Part shown: one piece after another, positions 11,063 to 24,243 of the stretch | How positions within the stretch are numbered: position 1 is the stretch's first letter | Layout of the letters: every line of letters begins with the position of its first letter | Origin: Clusia tigrina | Lineage: Eukaryota > Arthropoda > Insecta > Diptera > Clusiidae | Length of the DNA: 64,000 bases | Assembly (NCBI GenBank): GCA_920105625.2 | Contig: OV050030.1 | Span: forward strand, 89,313,652-89,377,651 | Direction: 5' to 3' | Translations under genes and position numbers: made by a program | Notes under the pieces: model-generated | The model's database searches: none | Told to the model about the DNA's origin: nothing | What the model saw: the letters and a program-made list of their open reading frames with translations, nothing else

Positions 11063-12736
11063 TAATTGTTAAAATTTGTTTATTGATTACCATCTTATCC
11101 CAATATTTTATTACATTATACTTATCGGTTTAATACAAGTTTATTTAAAATTACAATAGTCTCATCCTGAGGCATCAGGAGCCGGATGCTCAGTAGTCAA
11201 TTCCAATCCAGCGGCAATCTGAGGTTCCCCTGACGTCTCTCCAGCTGCTTCTCCTCTAATCGGCATACATCTTGCCACAATCTGTTAGCGTGTCCCCACG
11301 GGATTGGAACCTCCACCGTGTCCTGTTCCTTCAACGCTTCTCTCAGGTATGCTAAACGATTCCGTTCGCGTTTCTACTCTCCTCCCCTTTTCCTTATTCC
11401 CAGTCGTTTTCAATCCTGCAGAAAAGGCGTTATATCCCTTAGTTGCCGTTCCCTAGAGAATCGATTATAAACCATAATCTCCTCTAGATTCCCCTAGCTT
11501 CTGTAGCGTTTGTCAGTGTGGGTTTCTAGCAGAGAATCGATTATAAACCATAATCTGCTCTAGATCCCCTAGCTTCTGTCAGTTGGTATAACTTTGTTTA
11601 GTTCTATGCGTCTGGTCTGCGTGATGCCGAAAGAAAGAAAGAGCGTCTGGTCTGCCTGATGCGGAAAGAAAGAAAGAGCGTCTTGTCTGCCTGATGCCGA
11701 AAGAAAGAAAGAGGCTGATCTGCTAGTTGCTCCTGCTTTTATGCTCCAGCTTCAGTGTAGATCATCTAATAGTTGTTGTTGTGCGGGAACTGTAGTTTGT
11801 TGTGGCACCTGTCTGCCATCTCGTGCTGTTGCATGTTGCTACTGTTTCCCGCATTGTTCTTCTTGTTTGAATTTGACCTTGGGCCACCTTGAGTACATTG
11901 TTGTTGTTTTCTCTCTGTTGTTCTTGTAAGTTTTTGCCCTTGGGCCACCTTCAATATTGTGTTGTTGTTGTGATGATTTACCTTGTTGTTGTTCCTTGTC
12001 TTTGTTGTTGTTGCTATTTGCCCTTCGGCCACCTTCAGCACATTGTTGATATTTTATATCGATAACATAAAATATTTATAAATATTAAATATTGGATATT
12101 TAATTCTGCTTCTCCTCTTTATGCTTTGTCCGCCCTGTTGGTGTGCTTAGCGATCGGTCTGTCGTGGTTCACTTTATGCTTGGCCTTCGTTTTTGGGTGT
12201 TGTTAGTGGGTTATTTTCCGAACTTATGCAGTCGGCAACTTCTGTCGCGATCTCTTGTGAATTCATATCAGTGCGTTAGGCACTGTTGTTGTAAATTCAT
12301 ATCAGTGCGTTGGGCACTGTGGTTGTACATTCATATTATTTTAACTGTGGTCAGCCGTTTGCACAATTGTTTGTGTGATATTCTCCTGTGTTATCTTGCG
12401 TTGTTGACTTCGTTGCATGTTTTTCGTCGCTTATCACAAGGTTCCACTGTCTGACTTAATTGTGGCTGTGTCTTCTGTCCTCCCAACGCAGAGTATAACA
12501 CTTGTTGTTGGTAGCATTACTATGGTGGGAGGTGTCTTAGACTCACTTGTATGATGGCTGCTGCACTAAATATGATGGCGGTTGTGTGTGTGGGGTTTTA
12601 GCAATGAAAGTGGGAGGTGCCAAAGTCTTAAGACTATTTTCGTGTATATTTTAGGGTAGGTTGTTTAAGCACTTGGCCCCTATGTTAAATATACACGTTA
12701 TGACAAAACTGAATATGTAGGGGCAAATTTACGCCT

Positions 12737-13720
12737 ATAATTTGCTCCTCACACATTTAACATTCCTTCCACGGCAGTCTGTACTATTTTTGGTTTATTG
12801 GTGGTTGATCCACTCTAGTATGTATTTCATGCTCTACTTCCGGTTATATGTTAGCTGGTCTTCTACCAGCAAAAATATGTCATGGAATGACATACATATG
12901 GCTTCTATTGATGCCGTCTCTTCTGAATTTACGATTGGGTCTAGCTTCAGTGATTCTAGTACTCTCTCCATCCTTTTTCTTATATCTGCCTGCTTAATCT
13001 GATTAACCGATCCATAATTCGGTTCTTTAAAATGATCATAACTAGTGAAGTTAGGCCTAAAATTCTTATCCATATAGTAGTCCTCTTCTGATGCATTTAG
13101 TACGCAAGCGTACGCCTTACCCTTGTCAACGTGCGTTATGGTCTCTCCCATATATACGCCCTCCGCTAGCTGCTGCTTGTGCAAACAAACTGTTCGAAGT
13201 TTCGTGTTAACATGTATAATAACTACTCTGGTTGACCTTGCGTTTACTACCTCCATACTACTATTCATAACCCTATTCACGGTTCCTTCCTGCCATGACC
13301 TTAATGGAAGAGTAAGGATTATATTCTTATTATTATCATAAAACAATAACTGTTTCTCTAGCGCATCAAGTATGGTGCGCCCCAAAGATTAGCGCGCCCA
13401 ATTATCCCATCCGCCGGAATACCTGCCGTATCCAATTCCACTGTGTACACTCTAACACTCATGCTCTTAACTTCACTGTGCCCTATTCTGAGCGATCCCA
13501 GTGTCCTGATGGAACCTCTAAGCGCTCCGTTAAGCGTTCTTACGTCCATCTAATTAATCTCCAGCCCTTTCCGTAAAATAGTAGATTTTACGAGGCTGGT
13601 GTCCGCCCCTGAATCTACCAAAAGCACTAGCTTTCCACTAGCTGCCTCCTTGCAGGGTATCTCAATGAAAGCGTCACCCGTTCTGCTTACAACGAAGCAA
13701 CGTCCTTTTGTTCTCAGCAT
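12737..13720 (-). pseudogene. pol pseudogene, unit 4: retropepsin and RT stub
   Basis: Same layout as unit 2. TAG at 13550-13552 interrupts protease, and the linker ORF is at 12834-13385. It is the last unit, going rightward, with the protease stop. Confidence 0.86.
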
Positions 13721-14092
13721 GGACGGGTATCTACTTCCTGACTCTTCAAGTTTTTTTCTCCATGCACCGCATCATATACTCTCTAAAAACTATCATGAAT
13801 ATCTTAACTATACATTCTCGTACCGCCTACGCGGCAATTGGACTATACTTTCTAACCTTATTAAAACTTAACTTAAGTACTAGAATCATCACAGTTACCC
13901 AATTCAAAACGCAATCAACAATTTTTTCCCGGAGAGACTCTTGCTCCTCCGTATCTTGAACCATAGTTCTTACATTACTCGGTACTGGGTATTGGAGAGC
14001 CTCTTGCTCCTCCTTCTCCTGGAATGTTGTTCTTACATTAGTAGTCACACGTACTTCTGGCCTAATTCTTTCTTCCTTTCTTTTGGCTTTCC

Positions 14093-16150
14093 AGTCTACT
14101 GGCCTCCTGGACTGGGCCGCTGGAAGTTTCCATGGTCCCTTTGTTGCAATTGCCCTTCACTGCATTCCGCTGCCCGATGTCCCACTCGTTCACATGAGAA
14201 GAATTTCAACCCCTGTATGGTATTGCTCATTCTCGCATCACTTCTGGAATTCCAATTTGGTCGCAGCTGACCACTCCACCCGTATTGAAGGGACTTCTTG
14301 CTTGGTTAATTCCTTCTGTTGAATTAACTCGGGACGACTGAAGTTACCCCTGCTGTCCCTCAAGGGTGGATCCGGGCGCCACGTAGCTGGCTGCCTTCTA
14401 CTCTGATCCAATTTTGTGTGTCCTTGGCTCTGTCTACTTGCCTCATGACCATATGTTTGGCACTCCATACAGTAGGGCTTGTTTTTGCGTGTAAAGCATC
14501 CATCCCTTGTATGACTTGGCTTACGGCAGAATGAGCAAATGGGTTTTCTTGGCTGGAATCTCTCGACTAGGAATCATTGGTCTCTTTGTTGCGAAAATTG
14601 GCCCATCAATCTACCGACTTCACTTATGTTCCGTTGCTATACCGGTCCTACCTCTGCAGGAGCATTAGTCCAGCAGATTCCACCTGTTGTCATTCGTTGT
14701 TATATTGCTGCTTCAGCGGAAGAGACCGCTTCCACTAGCTCTGCCTTACTCCTCTGCGTTAGATTAAGCGTGTAATTTGCTAAATCCCTATTTATCAGGC
14801 CTGCTTTGAACACAGAAATTAGCTCATTCCACTTGAGCCTTGTATGCTACAATGTTTCCTGGAAACAGACTGTTGGCTTCCGCCTCAGCAGCGTTCCTCA
14901 AGGATCTAAGCCTTCGTCCCCATGCTCTCAATTCCTCCCCAGGTTTCTGAGTTGATTCCCGTATGAGACAGTCGAATGACTTTTGTTTTAAGTACGTTCT
15001 ATCTAAAAGCGCATATAAATTCGACAGAGTGCTTACTGAGCTATGCGCTAGTAAATCCAACGCATCACCTGTGGTCCTTTGCCTAATCACTTTATTAAGT
15101 GTTCCCCGTCTGCTTCCGGAAGACTCTGCTGTGCTATCTCACAACCTTCTTTGAAGCGCCTGATCTCAGTTCTCAGATCATACAACTTCTCCACCGCATG
15201 AGCAACTTCCAGAATGCCCATTTTACTTCTTTGTGTTTTCTTAATTGCTGGTAAAATCTTAGCGTTATTAATCTCTTGGGGGGTTTCCAGATTCACTTCT
15301 CCCGGATCTGAGATGTACATGACCAGTGACGGACTCAAACTAATTAATCTTCGACCGTTTGCTCCTGCACGCGAAACACTGTCCACAGTATGGGGGCTTT
15401 GCTGCTTTGTTACTGGTTCTGGCTCTTTTGGGGGATATACCAGGTTTTCATTATATACCGGACTTTCCGGCGAAAAAGGTTCGACGCCGCTCTCAGATGT
15501 GCCAAACAAAAATTCCGCTTGCCTCTCTTCACTAAATACTAATCTTAGCTTTACCACGCGAGTTAATTTCTTCTGGTGTTGAATATTCCGGCCAGCGAAC
15601 TTCCGGAGGCAATGTCAATACTGTCTGTGTATATCCAGCCGTTGCTGATTTCGATCTCTCTCTATTCGTTGAGGTCGTCCGTCCTCGTTTTAATTCTGCA
15701 CACTCCTCTAACAGTGATGCTGCTTCCTCTGTTTCTGACAATCTTTGAGAAAGTTCCTTCACCTTATTCTCAAGATACTGCTTTTGTGCTCTCAAATCTT
15801 CTGTTTCTTTATGAAATTTGAACAATTTCTCCTCTGTCCTGTTTTGGATTGCTGTCCAGGCTTGATCCGCTACCTCTAATGGCGACAGAGCTCCTCCGGC
15901 GTTTGCCAGTTTCTACAATTCCTGAGTTTCTTCCCTGCTCGTACTCGCTTCGAACTAGTCAGCTATTTTCCCCAGCAAACAGTTCTACCTCTGACTGTAC
16001 GGATTTCAATCTTATTTCCTCATCAACCAGTTTTTGAATCGCCTCGCCAATTTGCTCCTGTATCAGCATTAACCCCTGCGCTTCCTTTGTCATATCCAAA
16101 AACCAGAACAGGTTGCGTATCCCCAAAAATGATTTACAAATGAAACCCAA
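14093..16150 (-). pseudogene. gag pseudogene, unit 4
   Basis: Domain order as in unit 2. The coiled-coil segment is at 15532-15825, with a 9-bp in-frame deletion and a 3-bp loss (one Lys codon). The capsid-like segment is at 14824-15090 and the knuckle region at about 14430-14540. The N-terminal segment (15959-16150) has an extra C in the ccccagc run and so ends differently from unit 2. Confidence 0.86.
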
Positions 16151-17788
16151 TAATTGTTAAAATTTGTTTATTGATTACCATCTTATCCCAATATTTTATT
16201 ACATTATACTTATCGGTTTAATACAAGTTTCTTTAAAATTACAATAGTCTCATCCTGAGGCATCAGGAGCCGGATGCTCAGTAGTCAATTCCAATCCAGC
16301 GGCAATCTGAGGTTCCCCTGACGTCTCTCCAGCTGCTTCTCCTCTAATCGGCATACATCTTGCCACAATCTGTTAGCGTGTCCCCACGGGATTGGAACCT
16401 CCACCGTGTCCTGTTCCTTCAACGCTTCTCTCAGGTATGCTAAACGATTCCGTTCGCGTTTCTACTCTCCTCCCCTTTTCCTTATTCCCAGTCGTTTTCA
16501 ATCCTGCAGAAAAGGCGTTATATCCCTTAGTTGCCGTTCCCTAGAGAATCGATTATAAACCATAATCTCCTCTAGATTCCCCTAGCTTCTGTAGCGTTTG
16601 TCAGTGTGGGTTTCTAGCAGAGAATCGATTATAAACCATAATCTGCTCTAGATCCCCTAGCTTCTGTCAGTTGGTATAACTTTGTTTAGTTCTATGCGTC
16701 TGGTCTGCGTGATGCCGAAAGAAAGAAAGAGCGTCTGGTCTGCCTGATGCGGAAAGAAGGAAAGAGCGTCTTGTCTGCCTGATGCCGAAAGAAAGAAAGA
16801 GGCTGATCTGCTAGTTGCTCCTGCTTTTATGCTCCAGCTTCAGTGTAGATCATCTAATAGTTGTTGTTGTGCGGGAACTGTAGTTTGTTGTGGCACCTGT
16901 CTGCCATCTCGTGCTGTTACATGTTGCTACTGTTTCCCGCATTGTTCTTCTTGTTTGAATTTGACCTTGGGCCACCTTGAGTACATTGTTGTTGTTTTCT
17001 CTCTGTTGTTCTTGTAAGTTTTTGCCCTTGGGCCACCTTCAATATTGTGTTGTTGTTGTGATGATTTACCTTGTTGTTGTTCCTTGTCTTGTTTGTTGTT
17101 GTTGCTATTTGCCCTTCGGCCACCTTCAGCACTTTGTTGATATTTTATATCGATGACATAAAATATTTATAAATATTAAATATTGGATATTTAATTCTGC
17201 TTCTCCTCTTTATGCTTTGTCCGCCCTGTTGGTGTGCTTAGCGATCGGTCTGTCGTGGTTCACTTTGTGCTTGGCCTTCGTTTTTGGGTGTTGTTAGTGG
17301 GTTATTTTCCGAACTAATGCAGTCGGCAACTTCTGTCGCGATCTCTTGTGAATTCATATCAGTGCGTTAGGCACTGTTGTTGTAAATTCATATCAGTGCG
17401 TTGGGCACTGTGGTTGTACATTCATATTATTTTAACTGTGGTCAGCCGTTTGCACAATTGTTTGTGTGATATTCTCCTGTGTTATCTTGCGTTGTTGACT
17501 TCGTTGCATGTTTTTCGTCGCTTATCACAAGGTTCCACTGTCTGACTTAATTGTGGCTGTGTCTTCTGTCCTCCCAACGCAGAGTGTCTTAGACTCACTT
17601 GTATGATGGCTGCTGCACTAAATATGATGGCGGTTGTGTGTGTGGGGTTTTAGCAATGAAAGTGGGAGGTGCCAAAGTCTTAAGACTATTTTCGTGTATA
17701 TTTTAGGGTAGGTTGTTTAAGCACTTGGCCCCTATGTTAAATATACACGTTATGACAAAACTGAATATGTAGGGGCAAATTTACGCCT

Positions 17789-18772
17789 ATAATTTGCTCC
17801 TCACACATTTAACATTCCTTCCACGGCAGTCTGTACTATTTTTGGTTTATTGGTGGTTGATCCACTCTAGTATGTATTTCATGCTCTACTTCCGGTTATA
17901 TGTTAGCTGGTCTTCTTCCAGCAAAAATATGTCATGGAATGACATACATATGGCTTCTATTGATGCCGTCTCTTCTGAATTTACGATTGGGTCTAGCTTC
18001 AGTGATTCTAGTACTCTCTCCATCCTTTTTCTTATATCTGCCTGCTTAATCTGATTAACCGATCCATAATTCGGTTCTTTAAAATGATCATAACTAGTGA
18101 AGTTAGGCCTAAAATTCTTATCCATATAGTAGTCCTCTTCTGATGCATTTAGTACGCAAGCGTACGCCTTACCCTTGTCAACGTGCGTTATGGTCTCTCC
18201 CATATATACGCCCTCCGCTAGCTGCTGCTTGTGCAAACAAACTGTCCGAAGTTTCGTGTTAACATGTATAATAACTACTCTGGTTGACCTTGCGCTTACT
18301 ACCTCCATACTACTATTCATAACCCTATTCACGGTTCCTTCCTGCCATGACCTTAAGGGAAGAGTAAGGATTTTATTCTTATTATTATCATAAAACAATA
18401 ACTGTTTCTCTAGCGCATCAAGTATGGTGCGCCCCAAAGATTAGCGCGCCCAATTATCCCATCCGCCGGAATACCTGCCGTATCCAATTCCACTGTGTAC
18501 ACTCTAACACTCATGCCCTTAACTTCACTGTGCCCTATTCTGAGCGATCCCAGTGTCCTGATGGAACCTCTAAGCGCTCCGTTAAGCGTTCTTACGTCCA
18601 TCTGATTAATCTCCAGCCCTTTCCGTAAAATAGTAGATTTTACGAGGCTGGTGTCCGCCCCTGAATCTACCAAAAGCACTAGCTTTCCACTAGCTGCCTC
18701 CTTGCAGGGTATCTCAATGAAAGCGTCACCCGTTCTGCTTACAACGAAGCAACGTCCTTTTGTTCTCAGCAT
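17789..18772 (-). pseudogene. pol pseudogene, unit 5: open retropepsin, RT stub
   Basis: The protease is open over 120 codons (18410-18772): a basic N-terminal stretch, DSGA at about residues 37-40, and I-I-G-R near residue 109. The linker ORF at 17886-18437 overlaps it in another frame, so a frameshift separates them. The RT stub ends near 17795. Only the protease core could be translated. RT is incomplete. Confidence 0.88.
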
Positions 18773-19144
18773 GGACGGGTATCTACTTCCTGACTCTTCA
18801 AGTTTTTTCCTCCATGCACCGCATCATATACTCTCTAAAAACTATCATGAATATCTTAACTATACATTCTCGTACCGCCTACGCGGCAATTGGACTATAC
18901 TTTCTAACCTTATTAAAACTTAACTTAAGTACTAGAATCATCACAGTTACCCAATTCAAAACGCAATCAACAATTTTTTCCCGGAGAGACTCTTGCTCCT
19001 CCGTATCTTGAACCATAGTTCTTACATTACTCGGTACTGGGTATTGGAGAGCCTCTTGCTCCTCCTTCTCCTGGAATGTTGTTCTTACATTAGTAGTCAC
19101 ACGTACTTCTGGCCTAATTCTTTCTTCCTTTCTTTTGGCTTTCC

Positions 19145-21210
19145 AGTCTACTGGCCTCCTGGACTGGGCCGCTGGAAGTTTCCATGGTCCCTTTGTTGCA
19201 ATTGTCCTTCACTGCATTCCGCTGCCCGATGTCCCACTCGTCCACATGAGAAGAATTTCAACCCCTGTATGGTATTGCTCATTCTCGCATCACTTCTGGA
19301 ATTCCAATTTGGTCGCAGCTGACCACTCCACCCGTATTGAAGGGACTTCTTGCTTGGTTAATTCCTTCTGTTGAATTAACTCGGGACGACTGAAGTTACC
19401 CCTGCTGTCCCTCAAGGGTGGATCCGGGCGCCACGTAGCTGGCTGCCTTCTACTCTGATCCAATTTTGTGTGTCCTTGGCTCTGTCTACTTGCCTCATGA
19501 CCATATGTTTGGCACTCCATACAGTAGGGCTTGTTTTTGCGTGTAAAGCATCCATCCCTTGTATGACTTGGCTTACGGCAGAATGAGCAAATGGGTTTTC
19601 TTGGCTGGAATCTCTCGACTAGGAATCATTGGTCTCTTTGTTGCGAAAATTGGCCCATCAATCTACCGACTTCACTTATGTTCCGTTGCTATACCGGTCC
19701 TACCTCTGCAGGAGCATTAGTCCAGCAGATTCCACCTGTTGTCATTCGTTGTTATATTGCTGCTTCAGCGGAAGAGACCGCTTCCACTAGCTCTGCCTTA
19801 CTCCTCTGCGTTAGATTAAGCGTGTAATTTGCTAAATCCCTATTTATCAGGCCTGCTTTGAACACAGAAATTAGCTCATTCCACTTGAGCCTTGTATGCT
19901 ACAATGTTTCCTGGAAACAGACTGTTGGCTTCCGCCTCAGCAGCGTTCCTCAAGGATCTAAGCCTTCGTCCCCATGCTCTCAATTCCTCCCCAGGTTTCT
20001 GAGTTGATTCCCGTATGAGACAGTCGAATGACTTTTGTTTTAAGTACGTTCTATCTAAAAGCGCATATAAATTCGACAGAGTGCTTACTGAGCTATGCGC
20101 TAGTAAATCCAACGCATCACCTGTGGTCCTTTGCCTAATCACTTTATTAAGTGTTCCCCGTCTGCTTCCGGAAGACTCTGCTGTGCTATCTCACAACCTT
20201 CTTTGAAGCGCCTGATCTCAGTTCTCAGATCATACAACTTCTCCACCGCATGAGCAACTTCCAGAATGCCCATTTTACTTCTTTGTGTTTTCTTAATTGC
20301 TGGTAAAATCTTAGCGTTATTAATCTCTTGGGGGGTTTCCAGATTCACTTCTCCCGGATCTGAGATGTACATGACCAGTGACGGACTCAAACTAATTAAT
20401 CTTCGACCGTTTGCTCCTGCACGCGAAACACTGTCCACAGTATGGGGGCTTTGCTGCTTTGTTACTGGTTCTGGCTCTTTTGGGGGATATACCAGGTTTT
20501 CATTATATACCGGACTTTCCGGCGAAAAAGGTTCGACGCCGCTCTCAGATGTGCCAAACAAAAATTCCGCTTGCCTCTCTTCACTAAATACTAATCTTAG
20601 CTTTACCACGCGAGTTAATTTCTTCTGGTGTTGAATATTCCGGCCAGCGAACTTCCGGAGGCAATGTCAATACTGTCTGTGTATATCCAGCCGTTGCTGA
20701 TTTCGATCTCTCTCTATTCGTTGAGGTACTATTGGTCGTCCGTCCTCGTTTTAATTCTGCACACTCCTCTAACAGTGATACTGCTTCCTCTGTTTCTGAC
20801 AATCTTTGAGAAAGTTCCTTCACCTTATTCTCAAGATACTGCTTTTGTGCTCTCAAATCTTCTGTTTCTTTATGAAATTTGAACAATTTCTCCTCTGTCC
20901 TGTTTTGGATTGCTGTCCAGGCTTGATCCGCTACCTCTAATGGCGACAGAGCTCCTCCGGCGTTTGCCAGTTTCTACAATTCCTGAGTTTCTTCCCTGCT
21001 CGTACTCGCTTCGACCTAGTCAGCTATTTTCCCAGCAAACAGTTCTACCTCTGACTGTACGGATTTCAATCTTATTTCCTCATCAACCAGTTTTTGAATC
21101 GCCTCGCCAATTTGCTCCTGTATCAGCATTAACCCCTGCGCTTCCTTTGTCATATCCAAAAACCAGAACAGGTTGCGTATCCCCAAAAATGATTTACAAA
21201 TGAAACCCAA
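19145..21210 (-). pseudogene. gag pseudogene, unit 5
   Basis: Domain order as in unit 2. Segments: N-terminal 21016-21210 (ends at TAG), coiled coil 20584-20886 (with an Ala-to-Val change), mid segment 20139-20609, capsid-like 19876-20142, knuckle region about 19480-19590. Frameshifts separate the segments. Confidence 0.87.
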
Positions 21211-22887
21211 TAATTGTTAAAATTTGTTTATTGATTACCATCTTATCCCAATATTTTATTACATTATACTTATCGGTTTAATACAAGTTTATTTAAAATT
21301 ACAATAGTCTCATCCTGAGGCATCAGGAGCCGGATGCTCAGTAGTCAATTCCAATCCAGCGGCAATCTGAGGTTCCCCTGACGTCTCTCCAGCTGCTTCT
21401 CCTCTAATCGGCATACATCTTGCCACAATCTGTTAGCGTGTCCCCACGGGATTGGAACCTCCACCGTGTCCTGTTCCTTCAACGCTTCTCTCAGGTATGC
21501 TAAACGATTCCGTTCGCGTTTCTACTCTCCTCCCCTTTTCCTTATTCCCAGTCGTTTTCAATCCTGCAGAAAAGGCGTTATATCCCTTAGTTGCCGTTCC
21601 CTAGAGAATCGATTATAAACCATAATCTCCTCTAGATTCCCCTAGCTTCTGTAGCGTTTGTCAGTGTGGGTTTCTAGCAGAGAATCGATTATAAACCATA
21701 ATCTGCTCAAGATCCCCTAGCTTCTGTCAGCTGGTATAACTTTGTTTAGTTCTATGCGTCTGGTCTGCGTGATGCCGAAAGAAAGAAAGAGCGTCTGGTC
21801 TGCCTGATGCGGAAAGAAGGAAAGAGCGTCTTGTCTGCCTGATGCCGAAAGAAAGAAAGAGGCTGATCTGCTAGTTGCTCCTGCTTTTATGCTCCAGCTT
21901 CAGTGTAGATCATCTAATAGTTGTTGTTGTGCGGGAACTGTAGTTTGTTGTGGCACCTGTCTGCCATCTCGTGCTGTTGCATGTTGCTACTGTTTCCCGC
22001 ATTGTTCTTCTTGTTTGAATTTGACCTTGGGCCACCTTGAGTACATTGTTGTTGTTTTCTCTCTGTTGTTCTTGTAAGTTTTTGCCCTTGGGCCACCTTC
22101 AATATTGTGTTGTTGTTGTGATGATTTACCTTGTTGTTGTTCCTTGTCTTGTTTGTTGTTGTTGCTATTTGCCCTTCGGCCACCTTCAGCACTTTGTTGA
22201 TATTTTATATCGATGACATAAAATATTTATAAATATTAAATATTGGATATTTAATTCTGCTTCTCCTCTTTATGCTTTGTCCGCCCTGTTGGTGTGCTTA
22301 GCGATCGGTCTGTCGTGGTTCACTTTGTGCTTGGCCTTCGTTTTTGGGTGTTGTTAGTGGGTTATTTTCCGAACTAATGCAGTCGGCAACTTCTGTCGCG
22401 ATCTCTTGTGAATTCATATCAGTGCGTTAGGCACTGTTGTTGTAAATTCATATCAGTGCGTTGGGCACTGTGGTTGTACATTCATATTATTTTAACTGTG
22501 GTCAGCCGTTTGCACAATTGTTTGTGTGATATTCTCCTGTGTTATCTTGCGTTGTTGACTTCGTTGCATGTTTTTCGTCGCTTATCACAAGGTTCCACTG
22601 TCTGACTTAATTGTGGCTGTGTCTTCTGTCCTCCCAACGCAGAGTATAACACTTGTTGTTGGTAGCATTACTATGGTGGGAGGTGTCTTAGACTCACTTG
22701 TATGATGGCTGCTGCACTAAATATGATGGCGGTTGTGTGTGTGGGGTTTTAGCAATGAAAGTGGGAGGTGCCAAAGTCTTAAGACTATTTTCGTGTATAT
22801 TTTAGGGTAGGTTGTTTAAGCACTTGGCCCCTATGTTAAATATACACGTTATGACAAAACTGAATATGTAGGGGCAAATTTACGCCT

Positions 22888-23871
22888 ATAATTTGCTCCT
22901 CACACATTTAACATTCCTTCCACGGCAGTCTGTACTATTTTTGGTTTATTGGTGGTTGATCCACTCTAGTATGTATTTCATGCTCTACTTCCGGTTATAT
23001 GTTAGCTGGTCTTCTTCCAGCAAAAATATGTCATGGAATGACATACATATGGCTTCTATTGATGCCGTCTCTTCTGAATTTACGATTGGGTCTAGCTTCA
23101 GTGATTCTAGTACTCTCTCCATCCTTTTTCTTATATCTGCCTGCTTAATCTGATTAACCGATCCATAATTCGGTTCTTTAAAATGATCATAACTAGTGAA
23201 GTTAGGCCTAAAATTCTTATCCATATAGTAGTCCTCTTCTGATGCATTTAGTACGCAAGCGTACGCCTTACCCTTGTCAACGTGCGTTATGGTCTCTCCC
23301 ATATATACGCCCTCCGCTAGCTGCTGCTTGTGCAAACAAACTGTCCGAAGTTTCGTGTTAACATGTATAATAACTACTCTGGTTGACCTTGCGCTTACTA
23401 CCTCCATACTACTATTCATAACCCTATTCACGGTTCCTTCCTGCCATGACCTTAAGGGAAGAGTAAGGATTTTATTCTTATTATTATCATAAAACAATAA
23501 CTGTTTCTCTAGCGCATCAAGTATGGTGCGCCCCAAAGATTAGCGCGCCCAATTATCCCATCCGCCGGAATACCTGCCGTATCCAATTCCACTGTGTACA
23601 CTCTAACACTCATGCCCTTAACTTCACTGTGCCCTATTCTGAGCGATCCCAGTGTCCTGATGGAACCTCTAAGCGCTCCGTTAAGCGTTCTTACGTCCAT
23701 CTGATTAATCTCCAGCCCTTTCCGTAAAATAGTAGATTTTACGAGGCTGGTGTCCGCCCCTGAATCTACCAAAAGCACTAGCTTTCCACTAGCTGCCTCC
23801 TTGCAGGGTATCTCAATGAAAGCGTCACCCGTTCTGCTTACAACGAAGCAACGTCCTTTTGTTCTCAGCAT
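22888..23871 (-). pseudogene. pol pseudogene, unit 6: open retropepsin, RT stub
   Basis: The protease is open over 120 codons (23509-23871) with DSGA, the linker ORF is at 22985-23536, and the RT stub is cut at the LTR-like junction. The translated protease and linker read the same as those of unit 5. Confidence 0.88.
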
Positions 23872-24243
23872 GGACGGGTATCTACTTCCTGACTCTTCAA
23901 GTTTTTTCCTCCATGCACCGCATCATATACTCTCTAAAAACTATCATGAATATCTTAACTATACATTCTCGTACCGCCTACGCGGCAATTGGACTATACT
24001 TTCTAACCTTATTAAAACTTAACTTAAGTACTAGAATCATCACAGTTACCCAATTCAAAACGCAATCAACAATTTTTTCCCGGAGAGACTCTTGCTCCTC
24101 CGTATCTTGAACCATAGTTCTTACATTACTCGGTACTGGGTATTGGAGAGCCTCTTGCTCCTCCTTCTCCTGGAATGTTGTTCTTACATTAGTAGTCACA
24201 CGTACTTCTGGCCTAATTCTTTCTTCCTTTCTTTTGGCTTTCC

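Larger units (their letters stand above)
7621..12716 (-). mobile_element. Array unit 3 (complete, 5096 bp)
   Basis: LTR/leader block 12716-11063, gag 11062-8997, pol remnant 8624-7641. This unit carries a diverged tract in gag (about 10490-10840) with many more differences than the rest of the unit. It lacks the extra G of units 1 and 2 and shares the protease stop with units 2 and 4. Confidence 0.93.
12717..17768 (-). mobile_element. Array unit 4 (complete, 5052 bp, shortest)
   Basis: LTR/leader block 17768-16151, gag 16150-14093, pol remnant 13720-12737. A 39-bp deletion in the LTR-like block at about 17585 and a 9-bp deletion in gag at about 15675 explain the short length. The unit is a chimera: its pol carries unit 2/3-type markers (protease TAG, ttctaccagc) and its LTR block carries unit 5-9-type markers (cgatgacataaa, cactttgtgc). 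Confidence 0.93.
17769..22867 (-). mobile_element. Array unit 5 (complete, 5099 bp)
   Basis: LTR/leader block 22867-21211, gag 21210-19145, pol remnant 18772-17789. It is the first unit (left to right) with the protease CAG codon and the ttcttccagc linker variant. Private changes include tcgacctagtc at about 21013 and ctcaagatcc at about 21706. Confidence 0.93.
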
